A stretch of DNA of 64,000 nt from Corallococcus macrosporus (GCF_017302985.1 NZ_JAFIMU010000007.1:2619001-2683000); one strand, 5' to 3'. Numbered from the stretch's first letter, positions 36,943 through 45,451 are shown. Notes: generated from the letters alone by a model not told the origin. Numbers and translations are program-made.

Positions 36943-38412
36943 ATGGGCGAACAAAGCGCATCCCGGATGCAGGGCGACCGTTACCAGCACCTTTTCAGCT
37001 GGTACGTATTGCTGTCATTGCTGGACGAGGAAAGTCCATTCGCGTCCGCCTTCGTCGAACACCCCGAGGCGGGGGCGGCGGACGACGTGACCCTGCACCC
37101 TCACCCCGGTGCAACCGTGGCCAGCCGGTACATGCAGGTGAAGTGGCATGTGGACCACCGGGCGCTCTACACGTTGGAGGGGTTGACGGAAACGGTCGGC
37201 CGGGGACGGTCCCTTCTCCAGAAGCTCTTCGCGTCCTGGAACACGCTGCGCGGACAGGGCCCCGTGGAGGTGTGGCTGGTGAGCAACTGGTCCGCGGATC
37301 CGGAGCTGGGCGGGTATCTCCAGGGTCGGGACTGGCGCCTCACCGAGGACTTCTTCGTGGAGGCTCCGGCCGGGAGGCTGAAGGCGGCTCGGTCGCGCTG
37401 GCTGGAGCACCTGGGCGTAGAGTGGGACGTCCTGCGCGTTTTCTGCGCGGACCTGCGGTTCCGTCTGGGCTTGGCGAGCATGGTGGAACTGGAAGAGCGC
37501 GTGGACGAGCGCATGCGCATGCATGGGCTGCGGCAGGGCCCGGAACCTCGGGCCATCGCGCTGGATGGTATCCGGGAGTGGATCGAGGCCGGTGGCGAGG
37601 CCAAGCGGCTGGACCGGGCGAAGCTCCGGGTGTTCATCCGGGACCGGGGACTCCTGGCGTCGAAGACCGACACGCCGGGCGTGGGACTCTGGATTCACGG
37701 ATGGGCGCGGCGCCAATGGCGTGAGCCACCGGCGGTGGAACTGGACTGGACGCCGCACTTCGACCGGGACACCCGTGCGGTGCCGACGGAAGCAGTCTGG
37801 CGCGAGCAGCTGCTTCCCGAACTGCGCGAGGCGCGGCGAAGGCTGGCGTCACGGCCTGCGGAGTCAGTGATCGACTTCCGGGGCAAGGTACCGCTATCGG
37901 TCTCGCTGGCCGTGGGCACCTGTTTCCCGGAGGTGGCGGGCGACCGCTTCCAGGTCGAGCAGGCGACGCGGGGCGAGACGGTGCTGTGGCGCTCGGATGC
38001 GAAGCCGACGCAGCGGCAGCTCCAGGGCACCGAGCACGAGAGCGCTCCGGATGCCATGGACCTGTTGGTGGTGTTCCAGCTCACGGGCGACGCGAGGCCG
38101 GACGTTGAGCGGTTCCTGGCCAGTCATCCGCGGCGGTTCCGTGCGGTTCTTGTGTTGGAGCCAGAAGGTGGGCCCCACGACGGCGCGGTGGGCTCGGACG
38201 GGGACGCGGTCGCCTTCGCGGTGCTCGCGCGCGAACGCATCCGCCAGGCCCGCGTGCGGTGGCGCACCGCCACCACGCACCTCATCCCCTACGCTCCTGC
38301 GGGCTGCTGCCTCTTCCTGGGCCAGCGCCTCAACGCGATGGGGCCGGTGGTGGCCTACGAGCGCACCGCCGCGGGCGGCTACGTCCCCTTCATGACAGTG
38401 GAGACAGGGTAG
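36943..38412 (+). CDS. cap4: Cap4-like SAVED endonuclease (CBASS 2 effector)
   Basis: A 489-residue protein. Its N-terminal part has the Cap4/DUF4297 PD-(D/E)xK-like pattern: YQHLFSWYVLLSLL, D48 in AADDVTLH, and Q65 and K67 in RYMQVKWHV. The C-terminal half (about 300-489) fits SAVED, with VPLSVSLAVGTCFPEVAG near its start and RLNAMGPVVAYER near its end. Cap4 proteins cut double-stranded DNA when SAVED binds a cyclic oligonucleotide. It lies 80 bases after Cap3. Sequence similarity to known Cap4 was judged from motifs only. Confidence 0.85.
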   Translation: MGEQSASRMQGDRYQHLFSWYVLLSLLDEESPFASAFVEHPEAGAADDVTLHPHPGATVASRYMQVKWHVDHRALYTLEGLTETVGRGRSLLQKLFASWNTLRGQGPVEVWLVSNWSADPELGGYLQGRDWRLTEDFFVEAPAGRLKAARSRWLEHLGVEWDVLRVFCADLRFRLGLASMVELEERVDERMRMHGLRQGPEPRAIALDGIREWIEAGGEAKRLDRAKLRVFIRDRGLLASKTDTPGVGLWIHGWARRQWREPPAVELDWTPHFDRDTRAVPTEAVWREQLLPELREARRRLASRPAESVIDFRGKVPLSVSLAVGTCFPEVAGDRFQVEQATRGETVLWRSDAKPTQRQLQGTEHESAPDAMDLLVVFQLTGDARPDVERFLASHPRRFRAVLVLEPEGGPHDGAVGSDGDAVAFAVLARERIRQARVRWRTATTHLIPYAPAGCCLFLGQRLNAMGPVVAYERTAAGGYVPFMTVETG

Positions 38413-38517
38413 TAGCCAGAGCCCGCGAAGAGGAGCCGTCCACTGCTAGCTGCATCTGAATGGCGGACTTCTGACCGGTCATGTTGGTGGGCCTGCGGGC
38501 ACGATACGTTCCGGCGC

Positions 38518-39318
38518 ATGGGCTGGAGGTTCGTACATCTGTGCGCGGCCATCGCGTTGCTCACGGCCTGTGCCGGTGGGCGCTCACGGCGCTCCGCGCA
38601 CGGTGATCTGCGCTACGCCGACACGGAGACCGCCGCGAAGGCGCGCCATGCGGCCTGGGTCGCCCAGCAGGGGACTGCTTCCGCCACGGCCTCCGTCCTG
38701 GTCCAGGCCGCCCCGGTCATCCTTGGCTTGATGCAACGTCACCACACCGCGGACGAACTGGAGGAGCGGCTCGCGGAATGCGCCGTCCAGGCCGAGCGTC
38801 AGGGTAACGCACGGTTCTTCGAAGGCCGCCCGCCGACGCGGAAGGAGTGTGGCGAGGTGGTGGGGCGCGACCGCTGCGGAAACCCCATCACACGGGCCAT
38901 GCAGCTCGGGAAGCAGAAGCACGTCCTGGTCCTCCAGTGCGCGGAGGAGGTGCTCAAGGAGCTTTGGGCCGCGCCCTACAGCATCGAGCAGCGCTATCGC
39001 TACTATCCGAACGCCAAGCTCGTGGAGACGATCAGCCTGGAGAAGGAAGCGCGGATGCTCGCTGATGGCTGCACCGACGAACTTCGGGGAACGATCAAGC
39101 CGGACCTCGTCCTCCATGGGGACCGCAACCTGCTCAAGGCTGTGCTCACCCTGGACTTCAAGTTCCCCTGTCCTCAGAGCAACGAACCACAGTGGACTCC
39201 CTATCGAGAGGGCAGTCCCTACGCGGGACAAACGCAGAAAAAGGTCTACGAGGATGCTCTGGGTGGTAGAGCCCTGCTCGTTTCTCCTGACAAGGGAGTG
39301 ATGCGCAGCCGACCATGA
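38518..39318 (+). CDS. lipoprotein with PD-(D/E)xK nuclease-like toxin domain
   Basis: A 266-residue protein with a lipoprotein signal (LLTAC, Cys 18). The C-terminal domain has KPDLVLHG (D196), LTLDFKFPCP (D213 and K215) and QTQKKVYEDALGG, the core pattern of restriction-type nucleases. The gene overlaps a DUF3396/TsiV-type gene by 4 bases. Nuclease next to immunity protein suggests a secreted antibacterial effector. A lipobox on a nuclease is odd and may anchor it before transfer by contact. Similar small nuclease lipoproteins seem to occur in other myxobacteria, from memory. Confidence 0.75.
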   Translation: MGWRFVHLCAAIALLTACAGGRSRRSAHGDLRYADTETAAKARHAAWVAQQGTASATASVLVQAAPVILGLMQRHHTADELEERLAECAVQAERQGNARFFEGRPPTRKECGEVVGRDRCGNPITRAMQLGKQKHVLVLQCAEEVLKELWAAPYSIEQRYRYYPNAKLVETISLEKEARMLADGCTDELRGTIKPDLVLHGDRNLLKAVLTLDFKFPCPQSNEPQWTPYREGSPYAGQTQKKVYEDALGGRALLVSPDKGVMRSRP

Positions 39319-40211
39319 GTGCGAACTTCCCCACCCTTCGTCTTCATTACAGGGATGGCGTGGTCGCGGCCCGCGATGGTGTCGTGGTCTCGTTCTTCAT
39401 GCCTCATGACCACAAGATCGTGGCCCAGGCGTGCTGGCGGGCCTTGGAGTCCTACGTTCGAGCCATCCCGCCTCAGTCGCTGAACTGGTACGGCGCGGAT
39501 GATGGAGATGTCCTTGAGCTGGATGAGGACGGATGGGAAGTCATCCGCAAGCGGATGGTGGATCAGCCCTCCCGCCTGGCCTGGTACGTCAGCTTGTCCG
39601 ACTTGGATGGGGGCACCGGGGGATACCAGTTCGAGTACCACAGCTGGCGGATCCAACACCCGCTCCGCGCTGGGTCCAGTACCGCGATGTCCTTCACCTT
39701 CCCGACCGAATTCCTCCTGGACCAGGGTCCCCAGCGGATGCGTGCCTTGGTGCTGGAGTTGGCTCGGGAACTGCCCTTCCATTTCGGCTACGCCAGCTTC
39801 GCCCTTGTCTCTCGACAGGGCTCCTGGACCGCAGGGGACTGGAAGGTCCTGGATGAGTACTTCGCGCGCTATCTGGGCGTGGATCTGCCTGATGTCGACA
39901 GCATTGGAATCCAGGCCCTGGGCGCGCACTGGCTCACGTTCCTGGGCCCACCGCTGCTGGACCGGATGGGGGGCTTCGAAGCGCTGCGGCAGGCACTGCC
40001 GTTCCCGGAGGTTTCCTTCCTGCCCATGGAACAGGAGCGCCTGCTGGTGACCCTGAGCGAATGGCCTGACGCCATCGACGTCGAGAAGGCACCCATTCCG
40101 CCCCAGTACCGCGCCCTGGCCTGCTTCCTGAAACCCTTCATGTACAAGCCAGAGGAGGATGACGGCATCGGCAACTACCTGGACCGCTGGCGGCGAAGGC
40201 TCTGTCCGTAG
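39315..40211 (+). CDS. DUF3396/TsiV-type immunity protein
   Basis: A 298-residue soluble protein resembling DUF3396, now classed with type VI immunity proteins. Typical features are SFFMPHDHKIVAQACWRALESYV near the start, a NWYGADDGD segment, WYVSLSDLDGGTGGYQFEYH and a late ALGAHWLTFLG. Its start overlaps the toxin-like gene, as expected for a pair in which immunity must be made with the toxin. It would act in the cytoplasm of the producer. Confidence 0.85.
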   Translation: MSANFPTLRLHYRDGVVAARDGVVVSFFMPHDHKIVAQACWRALESYVRAIPPQSLNWYGADDGDVLELDEDGWEVIRKRMVDQPSRLAWYVSLSDLDGGTGGYQFEYHSWRIQHPLRAGSSTAMSFTFPTEFLLDQGPQRMRALVLELARELPFHFGYASFALVSRQGSWTAGDWKVLDEYFARYLGVDLPDVDSIGIQALGAHWLTFLGPPLLDRMGGFEALRQALPFPEVSFLPMEQERLLVTLSEWPDAIDVEKAPIPPQYRALACFLKPFMYKPEEDDGIGNYLDRWRRRLCP

Positions 40212-40299
40212 CGCCCCCTCCAGCCGAGGGAGCACCCCACATCCTGGCCCTGTCAGGGGACGCATGTAGTACGAAGCTCTCCCCCTTCACGGTGACGCT

Positions 40300-41430
40300 G
40301 TGCGCCTCCTCTCGCTCCAGGTCCAGGACTTCCGCAACCTCCCGACGGTGCAGCTCGCACCCAGCACCCACGCGACCATCGCCGTGGGCCAGAACGGGCA
40401 GGGGAAGACCAACCTCCTGGAGGCGCTCTACTTCCTCGCCACCCTCAAGCCCCTGCGCGCCGGGCGCCTGTCGGAGCTCGTCCGCTGGGGCTCCTCCGCC
40501 GCTCGCGTCACCGGCCGCTTCCTCCTCAAGGGCGCCGAGCGCGAAATCTCCGTCGAGGTCGGCGGCGGCACCCGCCAGGCCCTCGTGGACGGCAAGAAGG
40601 CCTCCAGCCTGGAGGACTACTTCGGCGGAGTCTCCGTCGTCGCCTTCACCCCGGATGACCTGGAGGTCATCAAGGGCGGCCCCGACGCGCGCCGCGCGTT
40701 CCTCGACCGCGCCGTGTTCAACCGCTTCCCCGCCTTCCTCAAGGAAAGCCGCGAGTACGCCCGCGCCCTCAAGAACCGCAACCGCCTGCTCCGCGATGGC
40801 GCCACCGTCGACGCCGCGTACCTCGACGCGTACGACGAGACCCTCGCCCGCTCGGGCGCCCGCCTCTATGCCCGCCGCCGCGCGCTGATGGCCGAGCTCG
40901 CGCCCCGCGCCCAGGCCACCTTCGGCTCCATTGGCCGCACCGCCGACCCCGCCGTCTACGGTTACCACCCCGCGCACCTCGGCGCCGACTTCGCCCACGC
41001 CGACGAGGCCGCGCTCGCCTCCGCCCTGCGCGAGGCCCTCTCCGCGCGCCTGAGACGCGACCTGGACCGCGGCTTCACCTCCGTGGGCCCGCATGTGGAC
41101 GACGTCTCCGTGACGCTGGGCGGCCGCAGCGCGCGCGCCTACGCGAGCCAGGGGCAGCAGCGCGCCCTGGTGCTCGGCTGGAAGATCGCGGAGATTGAAA
41201 ACCTGGAGGCCGCCATGGGCTTCCTCCCCCTGCTGCTCCTGGATGACGTCTCCAGCGAGCTGGACCCCGAGCGCAATGCCTATCTCATGGGCTACCTGGC
41301 CCGGAGCGGCGCGCAGGTCTTCCTCACCACCACCGACGCGGGGCTCGTGCGAGCCGCCGCCGCCAGTGACACCCTCTGGCTCACCGTCCACGCGGGACAG
41401 GTGGCCACCGAAGCGCCGTCACAACCCTAG
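40300..41430 (+). CDS. recF: DNA replication and repair protein RecF
   Basis: A 376-residue SMC-like ATPase. It starts MRLLSLQVQDFRNLPTVQL, with Walker A GQNGQGKTN and LLEALYFLATLK typical of RecF. Further motifs are signature ASQGQQRALVLGWK and Walker B LLLLDDVSSELD. It helps load RecA on gapped DNA. The start is GTG at 40300 with GGTGA just upstream. Its stop lies within a CTAG shared with the opposing gene. It marks the right border of the accessory island. Confidence 0.96.
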   Translation: MRLLSLQVQDFRNLPTVQLAPSTHATIAVGQNGQGKTNLLEALYFLATLKPLRAGRLSELVRWGSSAARVTGRFLLKGAEREISVEVGGGTRQALVDGKKASSLEDYFGGVSVVAFTPDDLEVIKGGPDARRAFLDRAVFNRFPAFLKESREYARALKNRNRLLRDGATVDAAYLDAYDETLARSGARLYARRRALMAELAPRAQATFGSIGRTADPAVYGYHPAHLGADFAHADEAALASALREALSARLRRDLDRGFTSVGPHVDDVSVTLGGRSARAYASQGQQRALVLGWKIAEIENLEAAMGFLPLLLLDDVSSELDPERNAYLMGYLARSGAQVFLTTTDAGLVRAAAASDTLWLTVHAGQVATEAPSQP

Positions 41431-41813
41431 TGCACCCGCCGCCGGTGCCAGGGCCAGTGCACCGGTCCCCGGCGCGCGTGATGCTGTGGCAATTCCTGCC
41501 GCGTCACGTGCCCGAAGTACTCGAAGCGGAACTCCGCCCAGAGCAGCCCGAACGCCACCGCGAACAGGAATACCGCCAGCGTCAGCCACCACACGGTGCC
41601 CGTCGCCAGCGCGGCGATGAACAACACCCCCAGCACCGCCGACACCCCCAGCGACACGTCCCGCAGGCGCTTGGACTCGCTGAACGCCATTCCCATGGCC
41701 AGCATGGAGATGGCCAGCAGCGGCCACGCCAGCCAGTACGCCGTGCGCGCATACAGATTGGCTATCGACAGCAGGAACAACCCGAATCCGAATATCGCCA
41801 GTCCGCCGTCCAT
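41427..41813 (-). CDS. small four-helix membrane protein
   Basis: A 128-residue protein with four hydrophobic segments (GLAIFGFGLFLLSIANLY, YWLAWPLLAISMLAMGMAF, LGVSAVLGVLFIAALATG, WLTLAVFLFAVAFGLLW) and a basic His/Arg tail. GAGGAGGA precedes the ATG at 41813. Convergent with recF, sharing CTAG for both stops. Function unknown. Confidence 0.8.
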   Translation of the reverse strand: MDGGLAIFGFGLFLLSIANLYARTAYWLAWPLLAISMLAMGMAFSESKRLRDVSLGVSAVLGVLFIAALATGTVWWLTLAVFLFAVAFGLLWAEFRFEYFGHVTRQELPQHHARRGPVHWPWHRRRVH

Positions 41814-41965
41814 CGAATCCTCCTCGTGAGAATCCCCCGGCTCCCGGCTGAACATGCGCCTTGCCCGGGTCCCCAGCACCGGACCCCTCTCTTCCGACCG
41901 GAGCCCTCCCGGGGCGCCGGGCCCTCGTCCGGCGCGAGGTTCGCGAATGGGCTCGGAAGTCGACG

Positions 41966-41979
41966 TTCGTCCAGACGAA
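41966..41979. promoter_or_regulatory. palindrome before the Mla operon
   Basis: TTCGTC-CA-GACGAA is a perfect inverted repeat 82 bases upstream of the lipoprotein ATG at 42061, in the divergent region. Candidate operator; no promoter hexamers are clear. Confidence 0.3.
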
Positions 41980-42060
41980 GTTCTTGCGGACCTGACGGGC
42001 GTGCACCATGACCATGCCCGCCGTCCCACCGGGCCCCTCCGGGACGAACGAAATGGTGCC

Positions 42061-42567
42061 ATGTCGCGTTTGCTGCTGACGCTCGTGCTGTCCGCCCTCC
42101 TCGCGGGGTGCCACCGCGCGACGTTCGAGGACTCGGTGCTCCAGAAGTCCGACGTGAAGTACCGCGTCGGCCCGCTGTCCAACACCGTCTGGGAACGCCA
42201 GGGCTTCGACGACAACGACCTGGCCTTCGTGGAGCGCGGCGACACCGGCCGCGTCATCGCCACCAACTCCACCTGCAAGGACCACGACGACCCGTCCCTC
42301 CAGGTCCTCACGAAGCACCTGCTCATGGGCTTCACCGAGCGCCAGGACCTGGGCCAGCGCACCTTCACCCTGGACGGCCGCGAGGCCCTGCGCAGCCGCT
42401 ACGTCGCGAAGCTCGACGGCGTGCCCATCCAACTGGAGCTGGTGGTCGTCAAGAAGGACAACTGCGTCTTCGACTTCAGCTACGTCGCCCCCGTGGGCAC
42501 CGCCGACGCGCGCATGGCGGACTTCGAGAGCGTCTTCCAGGGCTTCCACGCGGAGCGCCGGCGATGA
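42061..42567 (+). CDS. lipoprotein leading the Mla-type operon
   Basis: A 168-residue protein with lipoprotein signal MSRLLLTLVLSALLAGC (Cys 17). The mature part has no family I can name; it includes a Cys pair (STCKDHDD and DNCVFDF) that could form a disulphide. Its stop overlaps the MlaE start, so it is made with the transporter. It may assist lipid handling at the outer membrane, but is too short and different to call MlaA. Confidence 0.8.
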   Translation: MSRLLLTLVLSALLAGCHRATFEDSVLQKSDVKYRVGPLSNTVWERQGFDDNDLAFVERGDTGRVIATNSTCKDHDDPSLQVLTKHLLMGFTERQDLGQRTFTLDGREALRSRYVAKLDGVPIQLELVVVKKDNCVFDFSYVAPVGTADARMADFESVFQGFHAERRR

Positions 42568-43358
42568 TGCCCGAAGCGAAGCTCTTCTCCGGAGGCCCCA
42601 GCCTCAAGGAGCGGCTGAAGGAGCGCATGGAGTCGCTGGGCGCCCTGTCCGTGATGACGGGCCAGGTGTTCAGCCGCGCGGTGCGTCCCCCGTATGACTG
42701 GGCCGGCCTCGTCTTCCACACCGAGTCCCTGGGCGTGCGCTCGCTGCCCATCGCGCTGCTCACCGCGACGTTCGCGGGGCTCGTCATCTCGCTGCAGTTC
42801 GGCTACTTCCTCGCCCGTTTCGGCGTGCAGTACACCGTGGGGCGCGTCGTCATCCTCACGCTGTTCCGCGAGCTGGCCCCCGTGCTCACCGCGCTCACGG
42901 TGGGCGCGCGCATCGGGTCCGGCATCGCCGCGGAGCTGGGCTCCATGACCGTGACGGAGCAGGTGGACGCCATCCGCGCGCTGGGCGCGGACCCCTTGCG
43001 CAAGCTGGTGGTGCCGCGCGTGTTCGCGTGTCTCATCGTCATGCCGGTGCTCACCGTGTTCTCGGACGTGGTGGGCCTGGTGGGCGGCGCGCTGGTGGTG
43101 AAGTCCCAGTACGGCATCTCCCTGGATCAGTTCTTCCAGGGCGCGCTGGATGCCGTGCTGATGGGTGACTTCGTCTCCGGCGTCATCAAGGGCGCCGTGT
43201 TCGGGCTCATCATCGGCCTGGTGGGTTGCTTCAAGGGGCTGGCGGTGGAGGGCGGCACGGAGGGCGTGGGCCGCGCCACCACGCAGACGGTGGCCATCAC
43301 CTCCGTCACCGTGTGCCTCGCGGACTTCTTCATCACGAAAATCACGCTCTACTTCTGA
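42564..43358 (+). CDS. mlaE: MlaE-type phospholipid ABC permease
   Basis: A 264-residue permease of the MlaE/YrbE family. The diagnostic stretch is REL APVLTALTVGARIGSGIAAELGSM followed by TVTEQVDAIRALGADPLRKLVVPRV in shortened form (RELAPVLTALTVGARIGSG and EQVDAIRALGADP). Several membrane helices follow. It works with the ATPase and MCE genes downstream to move phospholipids between membranes. Two tandem ATG codons overlap the lipoprotein stop. Confidence 0.95.
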   Translation: MMPEAKLFSGGPSLKERLKERMESLGALSVMTGQVFSRAVRPPYDWAGLVFHTESLGVRSLPIALLTATFAGLVISLQFGYFLARFGVQYTVGRVVILTLFRELAPVLTALTVGARIGSGIAAELGSMTVTEQVDAIRALGADPLRKLVVPRVFACLIVMPVLTVFSDVVGLVGGALVVKSQYGISLDQFFQGALDAVLMGDFVSGVIKGAVFGLIIGLVGCFKGLAVEGGTEGVGRATTQTVAITSVTVCLADFFITKITLYF

Positions 43359-43371
43359 AGCCGCCCGCACC

Positions 43372-44199
43372 ATGCGCAAGGCCCGCCACCACCGAGACCC
43401 CGCCGTCCCCTTCGCGTTCCGCAAGCCCACGCCGGGCGAGGAGCTCATCCGCTTCGACGGCCTCATCAAGCAGTTCGGCCCCAAGCGCATCTACGACGGC
43501 GTGGACCTGGACGTGCGCGCCGGAGAGACGCTGGTGGTGCTGGGCGGCTCCGGCGTGGGCAAGAGCGTGCTGCTCAAGTGCCTCATCGGCCTTCTGCACC
43601 CGGACGGCGGCAGCATCCTGTTCGAGGGCTACGACGTCGCGAAGTTCTCCGAGGAGCAGTTCCTGGAGGTCCGCAAGCACGTGGCCATGGTGTTCCAGGG
43701 CGCGGCGCTGTTCGACTCGCTCAGCGTGGCGGAGAACGTGGCGTACCCGCTGCGTGAGCACTTCAAGAAGATGACGCGCGCTGAAATCCAGAAGCGCGTG
43801 GCGGAGAAGCTGGAGCTGGTGGACCTGCCCAACACGGAGAAGCTGATGCCGTCGGACCTGTCCGGCGGCATGCGCAAGCGCGTGGGCCTGGCGCGCGCCA
43901 TCGCGACGGACCCGGAGGTCATCCTCTGGGACGAGCCCACGACGGGCCTGGACCCCGTCACCACGCAGACCATCAACGAGCTGATTGATTCCATGAAGCA
44001 GCGCCTGGGCGCGACCTCCATCGTCGTCACGCACGACATGGTGAGCGCCTTCGTGCTGGCGGACCGGATGGCCATGCTGGCCAACCGCAAAATCGTCCAG
44101 GTGGGCACCCCGGAGGAGATGCGCCGCTCCCAGGTGCCGGAGGTGCGCGCCTTCATCGACGCGCGCCGCCTGGAGCTGAACCCCCGGGGAACACCATGA
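43372..44199 (+). CDS. mlaF: MlaF-type phospholipid ABC ATPase
   Basis: A 275-residue ATPase with Walker A GGSGVGKSV, a Q-loop MVFQGAALFDSLSVAENV, signature LSGGMRKRVGLARAI and Walker B VILWDEPTTGLDPVT. GGMRKRV is typical of MlaF rather than of generic importers. The ATG at 43372 follows MlaE by 13 bases, and the stop overlaps the MCE gene start. Confidence 0.95.
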   Translation: MRKARHHRDPAVPFAFRKPTPGEELIRFDGLIKQFGPKRIYDGVDLDVRAGETLVVLGGSGVGKSVLLKCLIGLLHPDGGSILFEGYDVAKFSEEQFLEVRKHVAMVFQGAALFDSLSVAENVAYPLREHFKKMTRAEIQKRVAEKLELVDLPNTEKLMPSDLSGGMRKRVGLARAIATDPEVILWDEPTTGLDPVTTQTINELIDSMKQRLGATSIVVTHDMVSAFVLADRMAMLANRKIVQVGTPEEMRRSQVPEVRAFIDARRLELNPRGTP

Positions 44200-45386
44200 G
44201 TCTCTTCACCACGACCTCGAAGGAAAAGCGCCTGGCCGTGAGGGCGGGCCTCTTCGTCGCCATCGGCCTCGCCGTGGCGGGCGTCGTCGTCTTCTTCATC
44301 GGCCGCGAGTCCAACCTCTTCCAGCGCCAGGTCATCTTCCGCGCCTACTTCCAGAGCGTGGACGGCCTGAGCGACCAGTCCCCCGTGTGGATTGGCGGCC
44401 TGAAGGTGGGCCGCGTGAACAGCGTGTCCTTCTCCCCGGACCTGAAGGACAGCCGCCTGGAGGTGGAGTTCCAGGTGGCCAGCGCCTACGCGAACCGCGT
44501 GCGCAAGGACTCCGTGGCCCGCCTCTCCAGCATGGGCGTGCTGGGCGACAAGGCGGTGGACATCTCCCTGGGCAGCGCGGATCAGCCGCCCGTGGAGCCC
44601 GGCGGCGTCGTCCAGTCCAGCAGCGGCGGGGACCTGGCCAACCTGATGTCCAGCGCCAGCCGCGTGATGGAGAACTCCGTCCAGATCAGCGAGTCCCTCA
44701 AGGACGCCGTGAAGGTCTACGCGAACCCGGAGCTGTCCCGCGACCTGGCCCGGAGCGTCGCGTCGCTGCGCTCCATCATGGAGGAGGTGGAGAAGGGCAA
44801 CGGCGCCCTGCACGCCCTCATCTACGACCCGCGCACGGGCCAGGAGGTGAACACGCTGCTGGCCAACGCGTCCGGCGCCGCGAAGCGCATGGACGGCGCG
44901 CTGGGCCACGTGGAGGCCATCCTGGGCGAGGTGCGCCGGGGAGACGGCACCGCGCACGCGCTCATCTACGGCCAGGACGGCGCGGTCGCCATGCGCGAGC
45001 TGGGCGCGGCCGCCGGCCAGCTCGCGGGCCTGCTGGAGGACGCGAAGAAGAGCCCCAACGGCGCCGTGCACCAGCTCATCTACGGCGACGCGAAGGGCAT
45101 GTTCGCGGACCTGGGCAGCGCCGCCGCGGACATCAAGACCATCACCGCCACCGTGGCCAAGGGCGACGGCACCCTGGGCGCGCTCGTCAACGACCCCACC
45201 GTCTACGACGACCTGCGCGAGGTGCTGGGCAACGTGAAGCGCAACCGCATCCTCCGCGCGCTGGTGCGCTTCTCCGTGAACAACCACGAGTCCCTGGACC
45301 AGGTGGGCGCCCCGCAGACCGCGCCCACCCCGCTCGCACCTTCCACCGACGCGGGCGCGCCCGCCGCGCCGGCCTCAACGCCTTGA
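44196..45386 (+). CDS. mlaD: MlaD-type MCE-domain protein
   Basis: A 396-residue protein with one N-terminal membrane anchor (VRAGLFVAIGLAVAGVVVFFIG), an MCE domain (FRAYFQSVDGLSDQSPVWIGGLKVGRVNSV ending in DKAVDISLGS) and a long helical tail with repeated G-x-L-x-x-L-I-Y-x motifs. The MCE ring binds lipid in the periplasm and the tail may extend toward the outer membrane. Last gene of the Mla operon. Confidence 0.94.
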   Translation: MSLFTTTSKEKRLAVRAGLFVAIGLAVAGVVVFFIGRESNLFQRQVIFRAYFQSVDGLSDQSPVWIGGLKVGRVNSVSFSPDLKDSRLEVEFQVASAYANRVRKDSVARLSSMGVLGDKAVDISLGSADQPPVEPGGVVQSSSGGDLANLMSSASRVMENSVQISESLKDAVKVYANPELSRDLARSVASLRSIMEEVEKGNGALHALIYDPRTGQEVNTLLANASGAAKRMDGALGHVEAILGEVRRGDGTAHALIYGQDGAVAMRELGAAAGQLAGLLEDAKKSPNGAVHQLIYGDAKGMFADLGSAAADIKTITATVAKGDGTLGALVNDPTVYDDLREVLGNVKRNRILRALVRFSVNNHESLDQVGAPQTAPTPLAPSTDAGAPAAPASTP

Positions 45387-45451
45387 GCCATCCATTCGCG
45401 TCACCGTGTGAGTCCATACGGTTTCACAGTCATTCCAGGACTGTCTGTGTA

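Larger units (their letters stand above)
25081..40211 (+). other. accessory defence/competition island
   Basis: Twelve rightward genes packed with short gaps or 4-base overlaps, lying between the dnaN-side gene and recF. The island contains two CD-NTases, two SAVED effectors, three clan-CD-like peptidases, a sigma factor, E1/E2 and JAB proteins, and a nuclease/immunity pair. Base composition is lower than in the flanks: one 60-base line at 33481 has 30 G/C (50 percent) against 41 (68 percent) in a recF line at 40381. I found no integrase, tRNA or clear boundary repeat. Confidence 0.8.
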
